Source: Bradyrhizobium sp. Gha
GTDB lineage: Bacteria; Pseudomonadota; Alphaproteobacteria; Rhizobiales; Xanthobacteraceae
Assembly: GCF_900113735.1 (NCBI RefSeq)
Contig: NZ_FOQM01000001.1
Location: 496,001 to 560,000, forward strand
Length of the DNA: 64,000 nucleotides
Direction of reading: 5' to 3'
This document shows positions 25,319-34,170 of the stretch, piece after piece (positions within the stretch are counted from its first letter, which is position 1; each line of letters starts with the position of its first letter). Below the pieces are notes generated by a model, which was given only the letters and a program-made list of their open reading frames with translations, searched no databases and was not told the origin of the DNA. The position numbers were made by a program, and so were the translations under genes.

Positions 25319-27523
25319 ATGAACGCCTATGTCGGAACACCAACGTCCCGCGTCGACGGCCGCGCCAAAGTCACCGGTGCTGCCCAATATGCCGGCGAAT
25401 TCCAGGCCGCCGGGCTGCTCCATGGCTTCGTCGTCACCGCCACCATTGCGCGCGGGCGCATCGTTCGCCTCGACGCAAGCGAAGCGTTGCGGGTGAAAGG
25501 CGTGGTCGACGTGCTTACGCACGCCAACCGCCCGCCGCTCGCCGACGATGACGATGCCTGGAAGGACGAGGTGGCGCCGGAGAAGGGCTCGCCTTTCCGC
25601 CCGCTCTATGACGACGTGATCCGATTCAATGGCCAGCCAGTCGCCCTGGTCGTCGCGGAGAATTGGGAGACCGCGAAGTTCGCCGCAACGCTCGTGCGGA
25701 TCGACTATGAGCAAGACGGCTTTGCGACCGACCTCGACGCCAAGCGCGGCCATGCCATCGAGTTGGACAAGCCACACAAGCCACGCGGTGATGCCGAAAC
25801 GGCTCTCAACGGCGCGGCCGTACGCCACGAGGCGGACTATGTCATTCCGACCGAGCATCATAACCCGATGGAGCTGTACGCGACCACGACGGTCTGGGAA
25901 GGTGGCAACAGGCTCACGGTCTACGACAAGACGCAAGGCGTCCAGAACGTTCACAAGTATCTGTGCAGCGTGTTCGGCAAGAAGCCGGAGGACATCCGCG
26001 TGGTCTCGCCCTATGTCGGCGGCGCGTTTGGGTCCGGCCTGCGGCCGCAACACCAGGTCGTTCTGGCAACGCTTGCCGCGCTCGCGCTGGAGCGGTCCGT
26101 CCGCGTCGTGCTGACGCGGCATCAGATGTACGGGCTCGGCTATCGCCCGATGACGATCGAGCATGTCGCGCTGGGTGCAAGCGCTGACGGCAAGCTCGAT
26201 GCCGTCGTGCACGAGGCGATCGCCGTGACCTCACGTCACGAGGATTTTGCACGTAACGACACCGGCTGGGCAGAGCAACTCTACAGGAGCCCGAACAGTC
26301 TCTTGTCCCACAAGCTTGTCCACCTCGATGTCTCGACGCCGTGCGACATGCGCGCGCCGGGCGCCGCCTCCGGCGTCTGCGCGCTCGAATGCGCCATGGA
26401 CGAGCTCGCCGTCGCCCTCAAGCTCGATCCGATCGAGTTGCGGCTGAAATCCTACTCGGAGCGCGACCAGGGCGAGGATTTGCCCTACACCAGCAAGCAG
26501 TTGCGCGAATGCTACGCCCGGGGCGCGGAATCGTTCGGCTGGAACCGGCGCAATCCTGCCCCAGGCTCGATGCGGGATGGCAAGGAGCTGGTCGGTTGGG
26601 GTATGGCGACTGGCGTCTGGGAGGCGCTCCAAATGCCGGTCGCTGTCCGGATCGTGCTGACGGCCAATGGCCACGCCGAGGTTTCCTGCGCGGCCTCAGA
26701 CATCGGAACTGGTACATACACCATCGTGGCGCAAGTGGCCGCCGATGCGCTGGGGCTGCCGATCGAGACCATCGACGTGAAGCTCGCCGACTCGACCTTT
26801 CCGCAAGCGCCCGTCGAGGGCGGCTCCTGGATGGCGGCATCGAGCGCGCACGCGGTCCTCGCGGCCGCCGAGGACATTCGCCAAGAGCTCGCGCGCCTCG
26901 CCAAGGCGATGCCCGGCTCGCCCGTCGGAAGCGTCGACATACCCGACCTCGTTCTTGTCGATGGCATGATCGCCAACGGCAATGACAAGAGCCGTGCCGT
27001 CTCGATCGCCGACGTGATGCGCCACAGCCGGCTCGAGCGGGTCGAGAAGCAAAAGCTCAATCAGTTCGCGGAAGACAAGTCGCACGCTCGCAACACGCAC
27101 TCGGCGGTTTTCGCAGAGGTCAAGATCGACGAAGAGCTCGGCGTCATCCGTGTCACACGGATCGTAAGCGCCGTCGCAGCCGGACGGATCCTGAACACCA
27201 AGACGGGCCGCAGCCAGATCATGGGCGGCGTGGTCTGGGGAATCGGGATGGCCCTGCACGAGGAGACGGTCATGGATCACCGCTTCGGCCGGATCATGAA
27301 CGCTGATATCGCCGAATACCACATCCCCGTGAACGCCGACGTTCACGACATCGAAATCATCTTCGTCGACGAACCCGATCACCGAATCAACAGGCTGGGT
27401 GTCAAGGGCCTAGGGGAAATCGGCATCGTCGGGGTGCCGGCGGCAATCGCGAATGCGGTCTACCATGCCACCGGAAAGCGCATCCGGCGGTTTCCGATCA
27501 CGGTGGACAAACTGCTGGACTGA
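25319..27523 (+). CDS. Molybdenum hydroxylase large (Mo-pterin) subunit, PaoC/YagR-like
   Basis: A 734-residue catalytic subunit with the aldehyde oxidase/xanthine dehydrogenase a/b hammerhead domain at about residues 15-125 and the molybdopterin domain after it. Cofactor contacts include VGGAFGSG and VEGGSWMAASSAHAV, and the catalytic Glu sits in VKGLGEIGIVGVPAAIANAV near the C-terminus. It starts 7 bp after the FAD-subunit stop. The subunit set fits aldehyde oxidation, aromatic aldehydes in the E. coli enzyme; no XdhC/MocA maturation gene is next to it. Confidence 0.93.
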   Translation: MNAYVGTPTSRVDGRAKVTGAAQYAGEFQAAGLLHGFVVTATIARGRIVRLDASEALRVKGVVDVLTHANRPPLADDDDAWKDEVAPEKGSPFRPLYDDVIRFNGQPVALVVAENWETAKFAATLVRIDYEQDGFATDLDAKRGHAIELDKPHKPRGDAETALNGAAVRHEADYVIPTEHHNPMELYATTTVWEGGNRLTVYDKTQGVQNVHKYLCSVFGKKPEDIRVVSPYVGGAFGSGLRPQHQVVLATLAALALERSVRVVLTRHQMYGLGYRPMTIEHVALGASADGKLDAVVHEAIAVTSRHEDFARNDTGWAEQLYRSPNSLLSHKLVHLDVSTPCDMRAPGAASGVCALECAMDELAVALKLDPIELRLKSYSERDQGEDLPYTSKQLRECYARGAESFGWNRRNPAPGSMRDGKELVGWGMATGVWEALQMPVAVRIVLTANGHAEVSCAASDIGTGTYTIVAQVAADALGLPIETIDVKLADSTFPQAPVEGGSWMAASSAHAVLAAAEDIRQELARLAKAMPGSPVGSVDIPDLVLVDGMIANGNDKSRAVSIADVMRHSRLERVEKQKLNQFAEDKSHARNTHSAVFAEVKIDEELGVIRVTRIVSAVAAGRILNTKTGRSQIMGGVVWGIGMALHEETVMDHRFGRIMNADIAEYHIPVNADVHDIEIIFVDEPDHRINRLGVKGLGEIGIVGVPAAIANAVYHATGKRIRRFPITVDKLLD

Positions 27524-27726
27524 GGGCGCCTGTCGAGATGTTGCGAATCTCCACGAACTCCGATCGCCGACCGTCCCCCTTCGAGGCTCGCGAATGGCGC
27601 GCCTTGAGCGCCACCGCTCGCCCCCAAGACGACGGATCGACGTGAGGCGCGGCCAGCCCCGCTCATGTCATCCAACTGTCATCGAATGTGCCGAGACCTG
27701 TCCGTCTCGCTCATTCGGGACATGCC

Positions 27727-29264
27727 ATGGACTATTTCAAGCGCTTCAACTTCCTGTTCGCCGCACCCGTGTTCGACGCCGACGATCTCGAGGGCATCCG
27801 CTTCAACCAGATCATCGAGGAGATCCAGCGCTCCGGCTTCGAAGTGGTCCGGGCCCGCAAGCTGGAGGACGCCGAAATCGCGGTGCAAACCGATGCCGCG
27901 ATCGGCTGCACAATGCCGAGATGATCCTGAAGCGCATCGGCCATCTCTGCGAATACATCCTGTTCGACGAAGCGTGGGCTGGCTTCATGAAATTCCACCC
28001 TCTCTATGCCGGCCGCTTCGCCATGGGCCTGACCAACCTTCCCCCCGAGGCGCCGGGTATCATCGCGACCCAATCGACCCACAAGCAGCTCGCGAGCTTC
28101 TCACAGGCCTCGCAGATCCACATCAAGGACCGCCACATCCGCGGCCAGAAGCGGCGCGTCGAGCACCGCCGTTTCAACGAAAGCTTCATGCAGCACGCAT
28201 CGACCTCGCCGTTCTATCCCCTCTTCGCGTCGCTCGATGTCGGTGCGCAGATGATGAAGGGCCGCTCCGGCGAGGTGCTGTGGGACGACACGATTCGTCT
28301 CGGCATCGAGCTCCGCAAAAAGATCCGGGCCATGCGCCGGGAGTTCGAGGAGAAGGAGCAGAACGCCGACCGGCGCTGGTTCTTCGAACCTTTCGTTCCG
28401 GATCGCATCTCCATCCCCGACGTCAGCCGCCCCGGCGCCGCGCACAACGTCGCCTGGGAAACTCTGTCGACCGACGAGCTCGCCACCAATCCCCTGCTCT
28501 GGCAGCTTTCGCCCGACGGCAATTGGCACGGCTTTCCCGATCTCGTGGAAGGCTTTGCCATGACCGATCCGAACAAGCTGACGCTGCTCACGCCCGGCTT
28601 CGACCGCGCCACCGGCGCCTATGCCGAGCACGGCATCCCAGCCCCGGTCGTCGCGCAATATCTGCGCGAAAACCGCATCGTGCCCGAAAAGAACGACCTC
28701 AACTCGCTGCTCTTCCTGCTCACCCCCGGCGTGGAGGCGAGCAAGGCCGGAACGCTGATCTCCGGGCTCGTCGCGTTCAAGAGGCTGCACGATGACAATG
28801 CCCTGCTGGCGGATGCAATCCCGGAATTTTATCAGCGGCGGCAGGCGCGCTATGCAGGTGCGCGACTGCGCGATCTCTGCGGCGAGATGCACCGCTTCTT
28901 CCGCTCAGCCGATGTCAGCGCACTCCAGGCGCGGCAGTTCAAGCCCGAGCAGATGCCCGAGATCGCCATGTCGCCACGCGATGCGGCGCGCTATCTGTTC
29001 AGGAACGACGTCGACTATCTGCCGATCGAGACGATTGAGGGCCGCATCGCCACCACGCCCTTCGTGGTCTATCCGCCAGGGATCGCCACCATCGTGCCCG
29101 GCGAGCGGCTGACGGAGCGGGCCAAGCCCATGGTTGACTATCTCAAGATGTTCGAGACCTGCTTCAACAGGTTTCCCGGCTTCGATGTGGAAATCCAGGG
29201 CGTCTACAAGGAGGTGGATGCGCGCGGTCGCATCGGGCTCTATACTTATGTCGTTGCCGAGTAG
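27727..29264 (+). pseudogene. Orn/Lys/Arg decarboxylase, internal deletion plus frameshift
   Basis: The N-terminal wing domain starts at ATG 27727 (MDYFKRFNFLFAAPVFDADD) and reads to DAAIGC at about 27909, then hits a stop (27922-27924). The rest of the gene resumes in another frame at NAEMILKRIGHLCEYILFDE (about 27910) and continues through the PLP-lysine motif ATQSTHKQLASF to the normal C-terminus at 29264. Some 61 plus 450 residues remain, against roughly 750-790 in intact acid-inducible-type decarboxylases. About 250-280 residues of the linker and PLP domain have thus been lost in one out-of-frame deletion. A 450-residue remnant could in principle be translated, but it lacks half the cofactor domain. 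Confidence 0.85.
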
Positions 29265-29270
29265 GTGCCG

Positions 29271-29873
29271 ATGAACCAAACAGCGAGTCCACGCTCCGAG
29301 GACGAGCCGGTCCTGGTCCGGCCGTCACGCGAGAGCGATGTCGAGGCGATGCTGGCAATCTATCGTCATCACGTCCGCAATGGCGTGCCGCGCGACGTCG
29401 AAGGAACCGGCGCGCCGGAGCCGGACGACCTGCACGACCGGCGTAAGAATCTGAAACAGACCCGCCTGCCCCATCTGGTCGCGACCTGGCGCGGCGATGT
29501 TGTCGGCTATGCCTATGCGGTGCTGTTTCGGAAGCGCCCGGCCTACCGCTACACCGCCAAGCACTCGATCTACGTCCACCACGAGCATCTCGGCTGCGGC
29601 GTCGGACGGCTGCTGCTCCAGGAGTTGATCGACGCCTGTGCGGCCGCCGGCTTCCGCCAGATGATCGGCTATATCGACGCCGACAATGCGCCGTCGCTGG
29701 CGCTACACGAAAAGTTCGGATTTGCGCGCGTCGGCCTACTCTGCGGCGTGGCCTACCGGCACGGCCACTGGTCGGACACGGCCATGGTGCAGCGCTCGCT
29801 GGGCGCCGGCGGCGCCGCCATCGCTCACGGCTCCCGGCCGCTAAACCTCACGAAGGAAAGTCAGCCGGTCTGA
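29271..29873 (+). CDS. GNAT family N-acetyltransferase, phosphinothricin acetyltransferase-like
   Basis: A 200-residue GNAT enzyme. It opens with VRPSRESDVEAMLAIYRHHV, the PAT-type N-terminus. The acetyl-CoA loop is HEHLGCGVGRLLLQELIDAC, followed by MIGYIDADNAPSLALHEKFGFARVG. PAT-like enzymes acetylate small amines such as methionine sulfone or phosphinothricin, but the substrate here is open. ATG 29271 was preferred over an in-frame GTG two codons earlier. It starts 6 bp after the broken decarboxylase and may have shared its transcript. Confidence 0.88.
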   Translation: MNQTASPRSEDEPVLVRPSRESDVEAMLAIYRHHVRNGVPRDVEGTGAPEPDDLHDRRKNLKQTRLPHLVATWRGDVVGYAYAVLFRKRPAYRYTAKHSIYVHHEHLGCGVGRLLLQELIDACAAAGFRQMIGYIDADNAPSLALHEKFGFARVGLLCGVAYRHGHWSDTAMVQRSLGAGGAAIAHGSRPLNLTKESQPV

Positions 29874-30060
29874 CCTGGATGCGGTCGGCGTGCAGGGACC
29901 AGTGATGCAACGCCTGGTCCTTGCAAAACCTCGCCTTCGCCCGCTCCCTGGCTTCGTCCTCGTCGGCGGCGTCGATCTCGAGTGCACCCTGGCAAACTTC
30001 GATCTGCCGACCGTACTGACCAAGCACGTCCTTCATGAACTTGACGACGTAAGTGGACAT
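29848..30060 (-). CDS. Conserved hypothetical protein, 70 residues
   Basis: A small soluble protein beginning MSTYVVKFMKDVLGQYGRQI and rich in acidic/basic residues (EIDAADEDEARERAKARFC). I do not recognise a named family, but codon pattern and an excellent ribosome-binding site (GGGAGGT 3-9 bp upstream of ATG 30060) argue that it is real. Its 3' end overlaps the 3' end of the convergent acetyltransferase by 26 bp. Confidence 0.72.
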   Translation of the reverse strand: MSTYVVKFMKDVLGQYGRQIEVCQGALEIDAADEDEARERAKARFCKDQALHHWSLHADRIQVRPADFPS

Positions 30061-30235
30061 GGGACCTCCCTGCTGCCCCGACGGCACTCTAATCCCATTT
30101 AGACCGAATGAGGGAAGGAGATTTTGAGGTGGATCAGAAAGCCTGGAGCAAGGTTCCCGCAGCCCAAGCTCACGCCACCGGCAAAATCCGCCGATTTCTG
30201 CTTTTATCCTTCTCGCCAAGGATCGAAAAGCGCCG

Positions 30236-31285
30236 CTACCCGGGCGTGACACCAAACGCCCGCCTGAAGCGCTCGGCATAAACCGGCCAGACCTCGGGAT
30301 TGATGATGCGCGGCGGGCGCTTGCCGTCGAGCGTCTCCAGCACCTGCTCGGCGGCGATGCGGCCCATGTTCTGGCGCGCCTCGATGGTGACGCCCGCGGT
30401 GTGTGGGCTCGCCAGCACGTTGTCGAACTGCAGCAGCGGATGCTCCGGCGGCGGCGGCTCCTTGGACCAGACGTCGAGGCCGGCACCCGCGATCCGCTTG
30501 TCGCGCAGCGCCCCAAGCAGCGCGTCCTCGTCGTGGATGAAACCGCGCGCGGTCGTGATGAAATAGGCATGCGGCTGCATCAGGCCGAATTCGCGCACGC
30601 TGATCATGTTGCGGCTGCCCTTGTTCAGCGGGCAGGAGATCGAGACGAAGTCGGCGCGGCGCAGCAGCTCGTCGAGTTCGACCTTCTCACCGCCACGCTC
30701 GGCCATCACCTCCTTCGAGAGATAGGGATCGTAAGCCAGCACCTTCATGCCGAGCAGACCCTTGCACAACGCCGCGATGCGGCGGCCGACATTGCCGAGG
30801 CCAATGATGCCGACGATCTTGTGCTCGACCTCGTTACCGATAAGCTCATTGCGGTTGACGTTGGATTCTCTGCGCAGCTTGCGATCTGACTGGATGATGC
30901 GCTTGGACAGCGTCAGCATCATCGCCAGCGCGTGCTCGGCCACGGAATGCGCGTTGCCACCGGACTGGTTGACGACCAGCACGCCCGCATCCGTGCAGGC
31001 CTCGACGTCGACGGGATCAAAGCCCGCGCCATTGCTGGAGACCAGCAGCAGGTTCGGCGTGCGCTTCAGGAACGTGGCGTCGACGTGGAAATGCGGCGCC
31101 AGCTCGTCGCGGGCAGCGCCAATCTGGTAGACATGCGCCGCGCTCAGGGTCGGGGCGTAGAACTCTTCAGGACTGTCGTTCTCGATGCGGTCGAGCCGGA
31201 CGTCGGGCCGCGCCTTCAGGATGTCGATATAAACGGGGCTGGCAAGGTATTTGACGTAAAAAACGCGCTTGCTGTTGGCTGACAT
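30236..31285 (-). CDS. D-isomer-specific 2-hydroxyacid dehydrogenase (SerA/PdxB-like)
   Basis: A 349-residue NAD-dependent dehydrogenase. The nucleotide motif is IVGIIGLGNVGRRIAALCKG, with FVSISCPLNKGSRNMISVRE, the catalytic Arg in TARGFIHDEDALLGAL, and the catalytic His in LASPHTAGVTIEARQNMG. Length and motifs fit phosphoglycerate or hydroxypyruvate/glyoxylate reductase-like enzymes. GGAAGGG precedes ATG 31285. It is divergent from a ComDE-like TPP pair and close to the glyoxylate operon, so a 2-oxo/2-hydroxyacid role is likely; the substrate is not determined. Confidence 0.88.
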   Translation of the reverse strand: MSANSKRVFYVKYLASPVYIDILKARPDVRLDRIENDSPEEFYAPTLSAAHVYQIGAARDELAPHFHVDATFLKRTPNLLLVSSNGAGFDPVDVEACTDAGVLVVNQSGGNAHSVAEHALAMMLTLSKRIIQSDRKLRRESNVNRNELIGNEVEHKIVGIIGLGNVGRRIAALCKGLLGMKVLAYDPYLSKEVMAERGGEKVELDELLRRADFVSISCPLNKGSRNMISVREFGLMQPHAYFITTARGFIHDEDALLGALRDKRIAGAGLDVWSKEPPPPEHPLLQFDNVLASPHTAGVTIEARQNMGRIAAEQVLETLDGKRPPRIINPEVWPVYAERFRRAFGVTPG

Positions 31286-31527
31286 CAGGACCCTTCCGGC
31301 TCTCTCATGGAGACCCGCAAGGTCAGCGCAATGCGCGCCCCGTTCCCGCGTTCTCTCCGCTTTCTCATTGCCCCGCTTATGACATGGCGGTGCCGGCTAT
31401 GGCAGGCCGTCTGGCGCAGATCACGGTGCCGGCGCGGACATGTTGACAATCCCGCCCGCTCTCCGTCAAGTTCGGCGGGTCGCTGCGCCAAACAAGAAGA
31501 AGCATGCGTGGCTGAAGGGAGAGCGCG

Positions 31528-32094
31528 ATGGCGATTGCGGAACAGCAGACCTCGTCCCAAGCGACGCAGGCGCCCGGCGGCAGAAGTTGGCATGGCATCG
31601 TCCTGGAAACCCTGAAGCGGAACGAGATCAGCCTCATCCCCTATGTGCCCGATCGCGTGCTGACGCCGCTGATCAAGAATTTGCACGCCGATCCCTTCTT
31701 CACGACCTTTGCCACCGCCCGCGAGGAAGAGGCTGTGGGCATCGTGTCCGGCGCCTGGATGGGCGGACGCCGCGGCGCGGTGCTGATGCAGACCTCGGGC
31801 TTTGCGACGCTCGCCAATACGCTCGCCTCGCTCGCGGTGCCTTACCAGATCCCCCTGATCATGTTCGTCTCCGAGCGCGGCACGCTCGGCGAATTCAATT
31901 ACGGCCAGTCGTTGGTCTGCCGTACCATGCGTCCGGTGCTGGATTCGCTGGCGCTGGAGCATCACACGATCACCCGGTTCGACGAGCTCGAATTCATCGC
32001 GGACCGCTCGATCAAGCAGGCCGTCACCACGCAGGCGCCGGTGGCGCTGATCCTCAGTCCGCTGCTCACCGGCGGCAAGGTTTTCGACAAGTGA
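31528..32094 (+). CDS. TPP-dependent decarboxylase alpha subunit, sulfopyruvate decarboxylase (ComD)-like
   Basis: A 188-residue protein equal to the N-terminal pyrimidine-binding domain of TPP enzymes (ATAREEEAVGIVSGAWMGGR, where the Glu matches the TPP-activating Glu, then VLMQTSGFATLANTLASLAV). Split PYR and PP domains in two small genes are typical of sulfopyruvate decarboxylase ComDE and phosphonopyruvate decarboxylase relatives. AAGGGAG precedes ATG 31528. Its stop overlaps the partner GTG. Decarboxylation of a 2-oxoacid bearing an anionic C3 group is the best guess. Confidence 0.8.
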   Translation: MAIAEQQTSSQATQAPGGRSWHGIVLETLKRNEISLIPYVPDRVLTPLIKNLHADPFFTTFATAREEEAVGIVSGAWMGGRRGAVLMQTSGFATLANTLASLAVPYQIPLIMFVSERGTLGEFNYGQSLVCRTMRPVLDSLALEHHTITRFDELEFIADRSIKQAVTTQAPVALILSPLLTGGKVFDK

Positions 32095-32699
32095 GCCCGG
32101 TCATGACCACGCGCAACACCAAGGTGATGAACCGCTTCGATGTGACCTCGCGCCTGATCGCGAAACTCAAGCGCGAGGAAGCGGTGATCGGCGGCATCGG
32201 CAACACCAATTTCGATCTCTGGGCTGCCGGCCACCGCCCGCAGAATTTTTACATGCTGGGCAGCATGGGCCTCGCCTTCCCGATCGCACTTGGCGTAGCA
32301 CTGGCGCAGCCCGAACGCCGCGTGTTCGCGCTGGAAGGCGACGGCTCGCTGCTGATGCAGCTCGGCGCACTCTCGACCATCGCAGCCTTGAAGCCGAAGA
32401 ACCTCATCATGATCGTGATGGACAACGGCATCTACCAGATCACCGGTGCGCAGCCGACGCCGGCCGCAGGCGTTGCCGATCTGGTCGCAATCGCCTCGGG
32501 CTCGGGACTCACCAACAGCGCCTGGGCTGCGGACGAGGAGGATTTCGAGCGGCTCGTCGACGAGGCCATGGCGGCCGACGGGCCAAGCCTGATCGCACTG
32601 CGCATCGACGACAAGCCTGGCGTCGGCACCACCCGCCGGGATCCAGTGCAGATTCGGGAGCGCTTCATGCACGGTCTTGGCGTGCGCGAGCCGCTTTAG
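32091..32699 (+). CDS. TPP-dependent decarboxylase beta subunit, sulfopyruvate decarboxylase (ComE)-like
   Basis: A 202-residue protein equal to the TPP pyrophosphate-binding domain. MLGSMGLAFPIALGVALAQP and the GDG...N motif (ALEGDGSLLMQLG, then VMDNGIYQITG) bind the Mg-diphosphate. It forms the holoenzyme with the upstream small subunit. Start is taken as GTG 32091 (GTGA overlap); ATG 32103 is an alternative. No sulfolactate or CoM genes are nearby, so the substrate could differ from sulfopyruvate. Confidence 0.8.
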   Translation: MSPVMTTRNTKVMNRFDVTSRLIAKLKREEAVIGGIGNTNFDLWAAGHRPQNFYMLGSMGLAFPIALGVALAQPERRVFALEGDGSLLMQLGALSTIAALKPKNLIMIVMDNGIYQITGAQPTPAAGVADLVAIASGSGLTNSAWAADEEDFERLVDEAMAADGPSLIALRIDDKPGVGTTRRDPVQIRERFMHGLGVREPL

Positions 32700-32720
32700 A
32701 CCTTCATCGTCGACGACAAG

Positions 32721-32743
32721 CCCCGCGGAGCATCTCCGCGGGG
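32721..32743. terminator. Bidirectional hairpin between convergent genes
   Basis: Perfect 10-bp arms CCCCGCGGAG and CTCCGCGGGG flank a CAT loop, between the ends of the ComE-like gene (+) and the DUF1236 gene (-). The tail is only moderately T-rich, so efficiency is uncertain. Confidence 0.7.
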
Positions 32744-32773
32744 CCTCTAATTCCCAATTACCTAGCTTGCCGG

Positions 32774-33157
32774 TCAGTCGATGATCTTGACGACCCGGCG
32801 CGTGCGCGGCTCGACGATCACGCGGCGATCGTTCACGACCGCATAGCGATACTGGGTGTAATTCGGCACCGGGCGCAACACCACGGTATCAGGCAGCGGT
32901 TCGCCGACCACGACGCGCTCGTGCACCACGACGGAATCGTCGCGCGGGATGCCGCCAAGAATCGCATTCGGAATTTCAAGGCCGGCGCCGACGGCCGCAC
33001 CGACAGTGCCGCCGACCATCGCGCCAACCGGGCCGCCGATGTCGCCGCCCGCACGTGCGCCGTTCGCTGCGCCTTCGGCGGTCGTCGACTGAGCAAAGGC
33101 TGCACTCGACGCCAGCAGCGACGCGGCAGCCAACGAAATCGCAAAACGGGTTTTCAT
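32774..33157 (-). CDS. DUF1236 family exported protein
   Basis: A 127-residue secreted protein. The signal peptide MKTRFAISLAAASLLASSAA ends at about FAQ (residue 22). A glycine-rich segment (GGPVGAMVGGTVGAAVGAGL) resembling a glycine zipper follows, and the C-terminal DUF1236 signature is RYAVVNDRRVIVEPRTRRVV. The family is abundant in Bradyrhizobium and of unknown function, probably periplasmic. The start at 33157 puts the signal peptide first; longer upstream readings lack one. Confidence 0.85.
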   Translation of the reverse strand: MKTRFAISLAAASLLASSAAFAQSTTAEGAANGARAGGDIGGPVGAMVGGTVGAAVGAGLEIPNAILGGIPRDDSVVVHERVVVGEPLPDTVVLRPVPNYTQYRYAVVNDRRVIVEPRTRRVVKIID

Positions 33158-33271
33158 GTCCTGATGTCTCCAGTGATTGTTATGCGCCATCAACCGCGGG
33201 ACCGGATCATTGTTCCGGTTCCCGCATGATGAAACGCACGACAACACTGGCGACTGTTACGGTGTAACAGT

Positions 33272-34159
33272 TCAGGACGCAGCGATCTCGTGACCTGCCA
33301 TCAGTTCCAGGGCACGTACCATCGCCGAATGATCCCAGCCCTTGCCGCCATGCGCGGTGCAGGACGAGAACAATTGCTGCGCCACTGCCGTGCTCGGCAG
33401 CGACAAGCCCAGCGCACGCGCGCTTTCGAGCGCGAGATTGAGATCCTTTTGGTGCAGTTCGATGCGGAAACCGGGTTCGAAATTGCGCTTCACCATGCGC
33501 TCGCCATGCACTTCGAGGATCCGCGACGAGGCGAAGCCGCCCATCAGCGCCTTGCGTACCAGCGCGGGATTGGCGCCAGCCTTGGACGCAAACAGCAGCG
33601 CCTCGCTCACCGCCTCGATCGTCAGCGCCACGATGATCTGGTTGGCGACCTTCGTGGTCTGACCGTCGCCATTGGCGCCGACGTGGGTGACGTTCTTGCC
33701 CATCTTGTCGAAAACAGGCCTCATGGTGCCAAAGGCCCGCACGGGACCGCCGACCATGATGGTGAGGCTCGCCGCCTTGGCGCCGACCTCGCCGCCCGAC
33801 ACCGGCGCATCGAGATAGTCCGCGCCGAGCGCCTCGATCTTCTTCGCGAACTCCTTGGTCGCCAGCGGCGAGATCGAGCTCATGTCGACCACGATCTTGC
33901 CCTTGGAGATGCCGGCCGCGACGCCGTCCTTGCCGAACAGCACGGCTTCGACATGCGGCGTATCCGGCACCATGATGATGACGGCATCCGCCTCCTCCGC
34001 GACCTCCTTGGCCGATTTGCACGCGATGCCGCCGGCGGCGATCAGATCCGGCGCGACAGGCGCGACGTCATGCAGGAGAACGCGATGGCCAGCGGCCAGA
34101 AGATGGCCGGCCATCGGCCGTCCCATGGTGCCAAGTCCGATGAAGCCGATGTCGATCAT
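33272..34159 (-). CDS. glxR: 2-hydroxy-3-oxopropionate (tartronate semialdehyde) reductase
   Basis: A 295-residue beta-hydroxyacid dehydrogenase. The N-terminal motif is IGFIGLGTMGRPMAGHLLAA, the substrate loop DAPVSGGEVGAKAASLTIMV, and the catalytic Lys lies in GDGQTTKVANQIIVALTIEA. It reduces tartronate semialdehyde to glycerate, the last step of the glyoxylate (glycerate) pathway. It is third in the gcl-hyi-glxR operon with an 11-bp gap from hyi, which fixes the assignment over other HIBADH-family members. Confidence 0.93.
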   Translation of the reverse strand: MIDIGFIGLGTMGRPMAGHLLAAGHRVLLHDVAPVAPDLIAAGGIACKSAKEVAEEADAVIIMVPDTPHVEAVLFGKDGVAAGISKGKIVVDMSSISPLATKEFAKKIEALGADYLDAPVSGGEVGAKAASLTIMVGGPVRAFGTMRPVFDKMGKNVTHVGANGDGQTTKVANQIIVALTIEAVSEALLFASKAGANPALVRKALMGGFASSRILEVHGERMVKRNFEPGFRIELHQKDLNLALESARALGLSLPSTAVAQQLFSSCTAHGGKGWDHSAMVRALELMAGHEIAAS

Positions 34160-34170
34160 GTCAGATGTCC

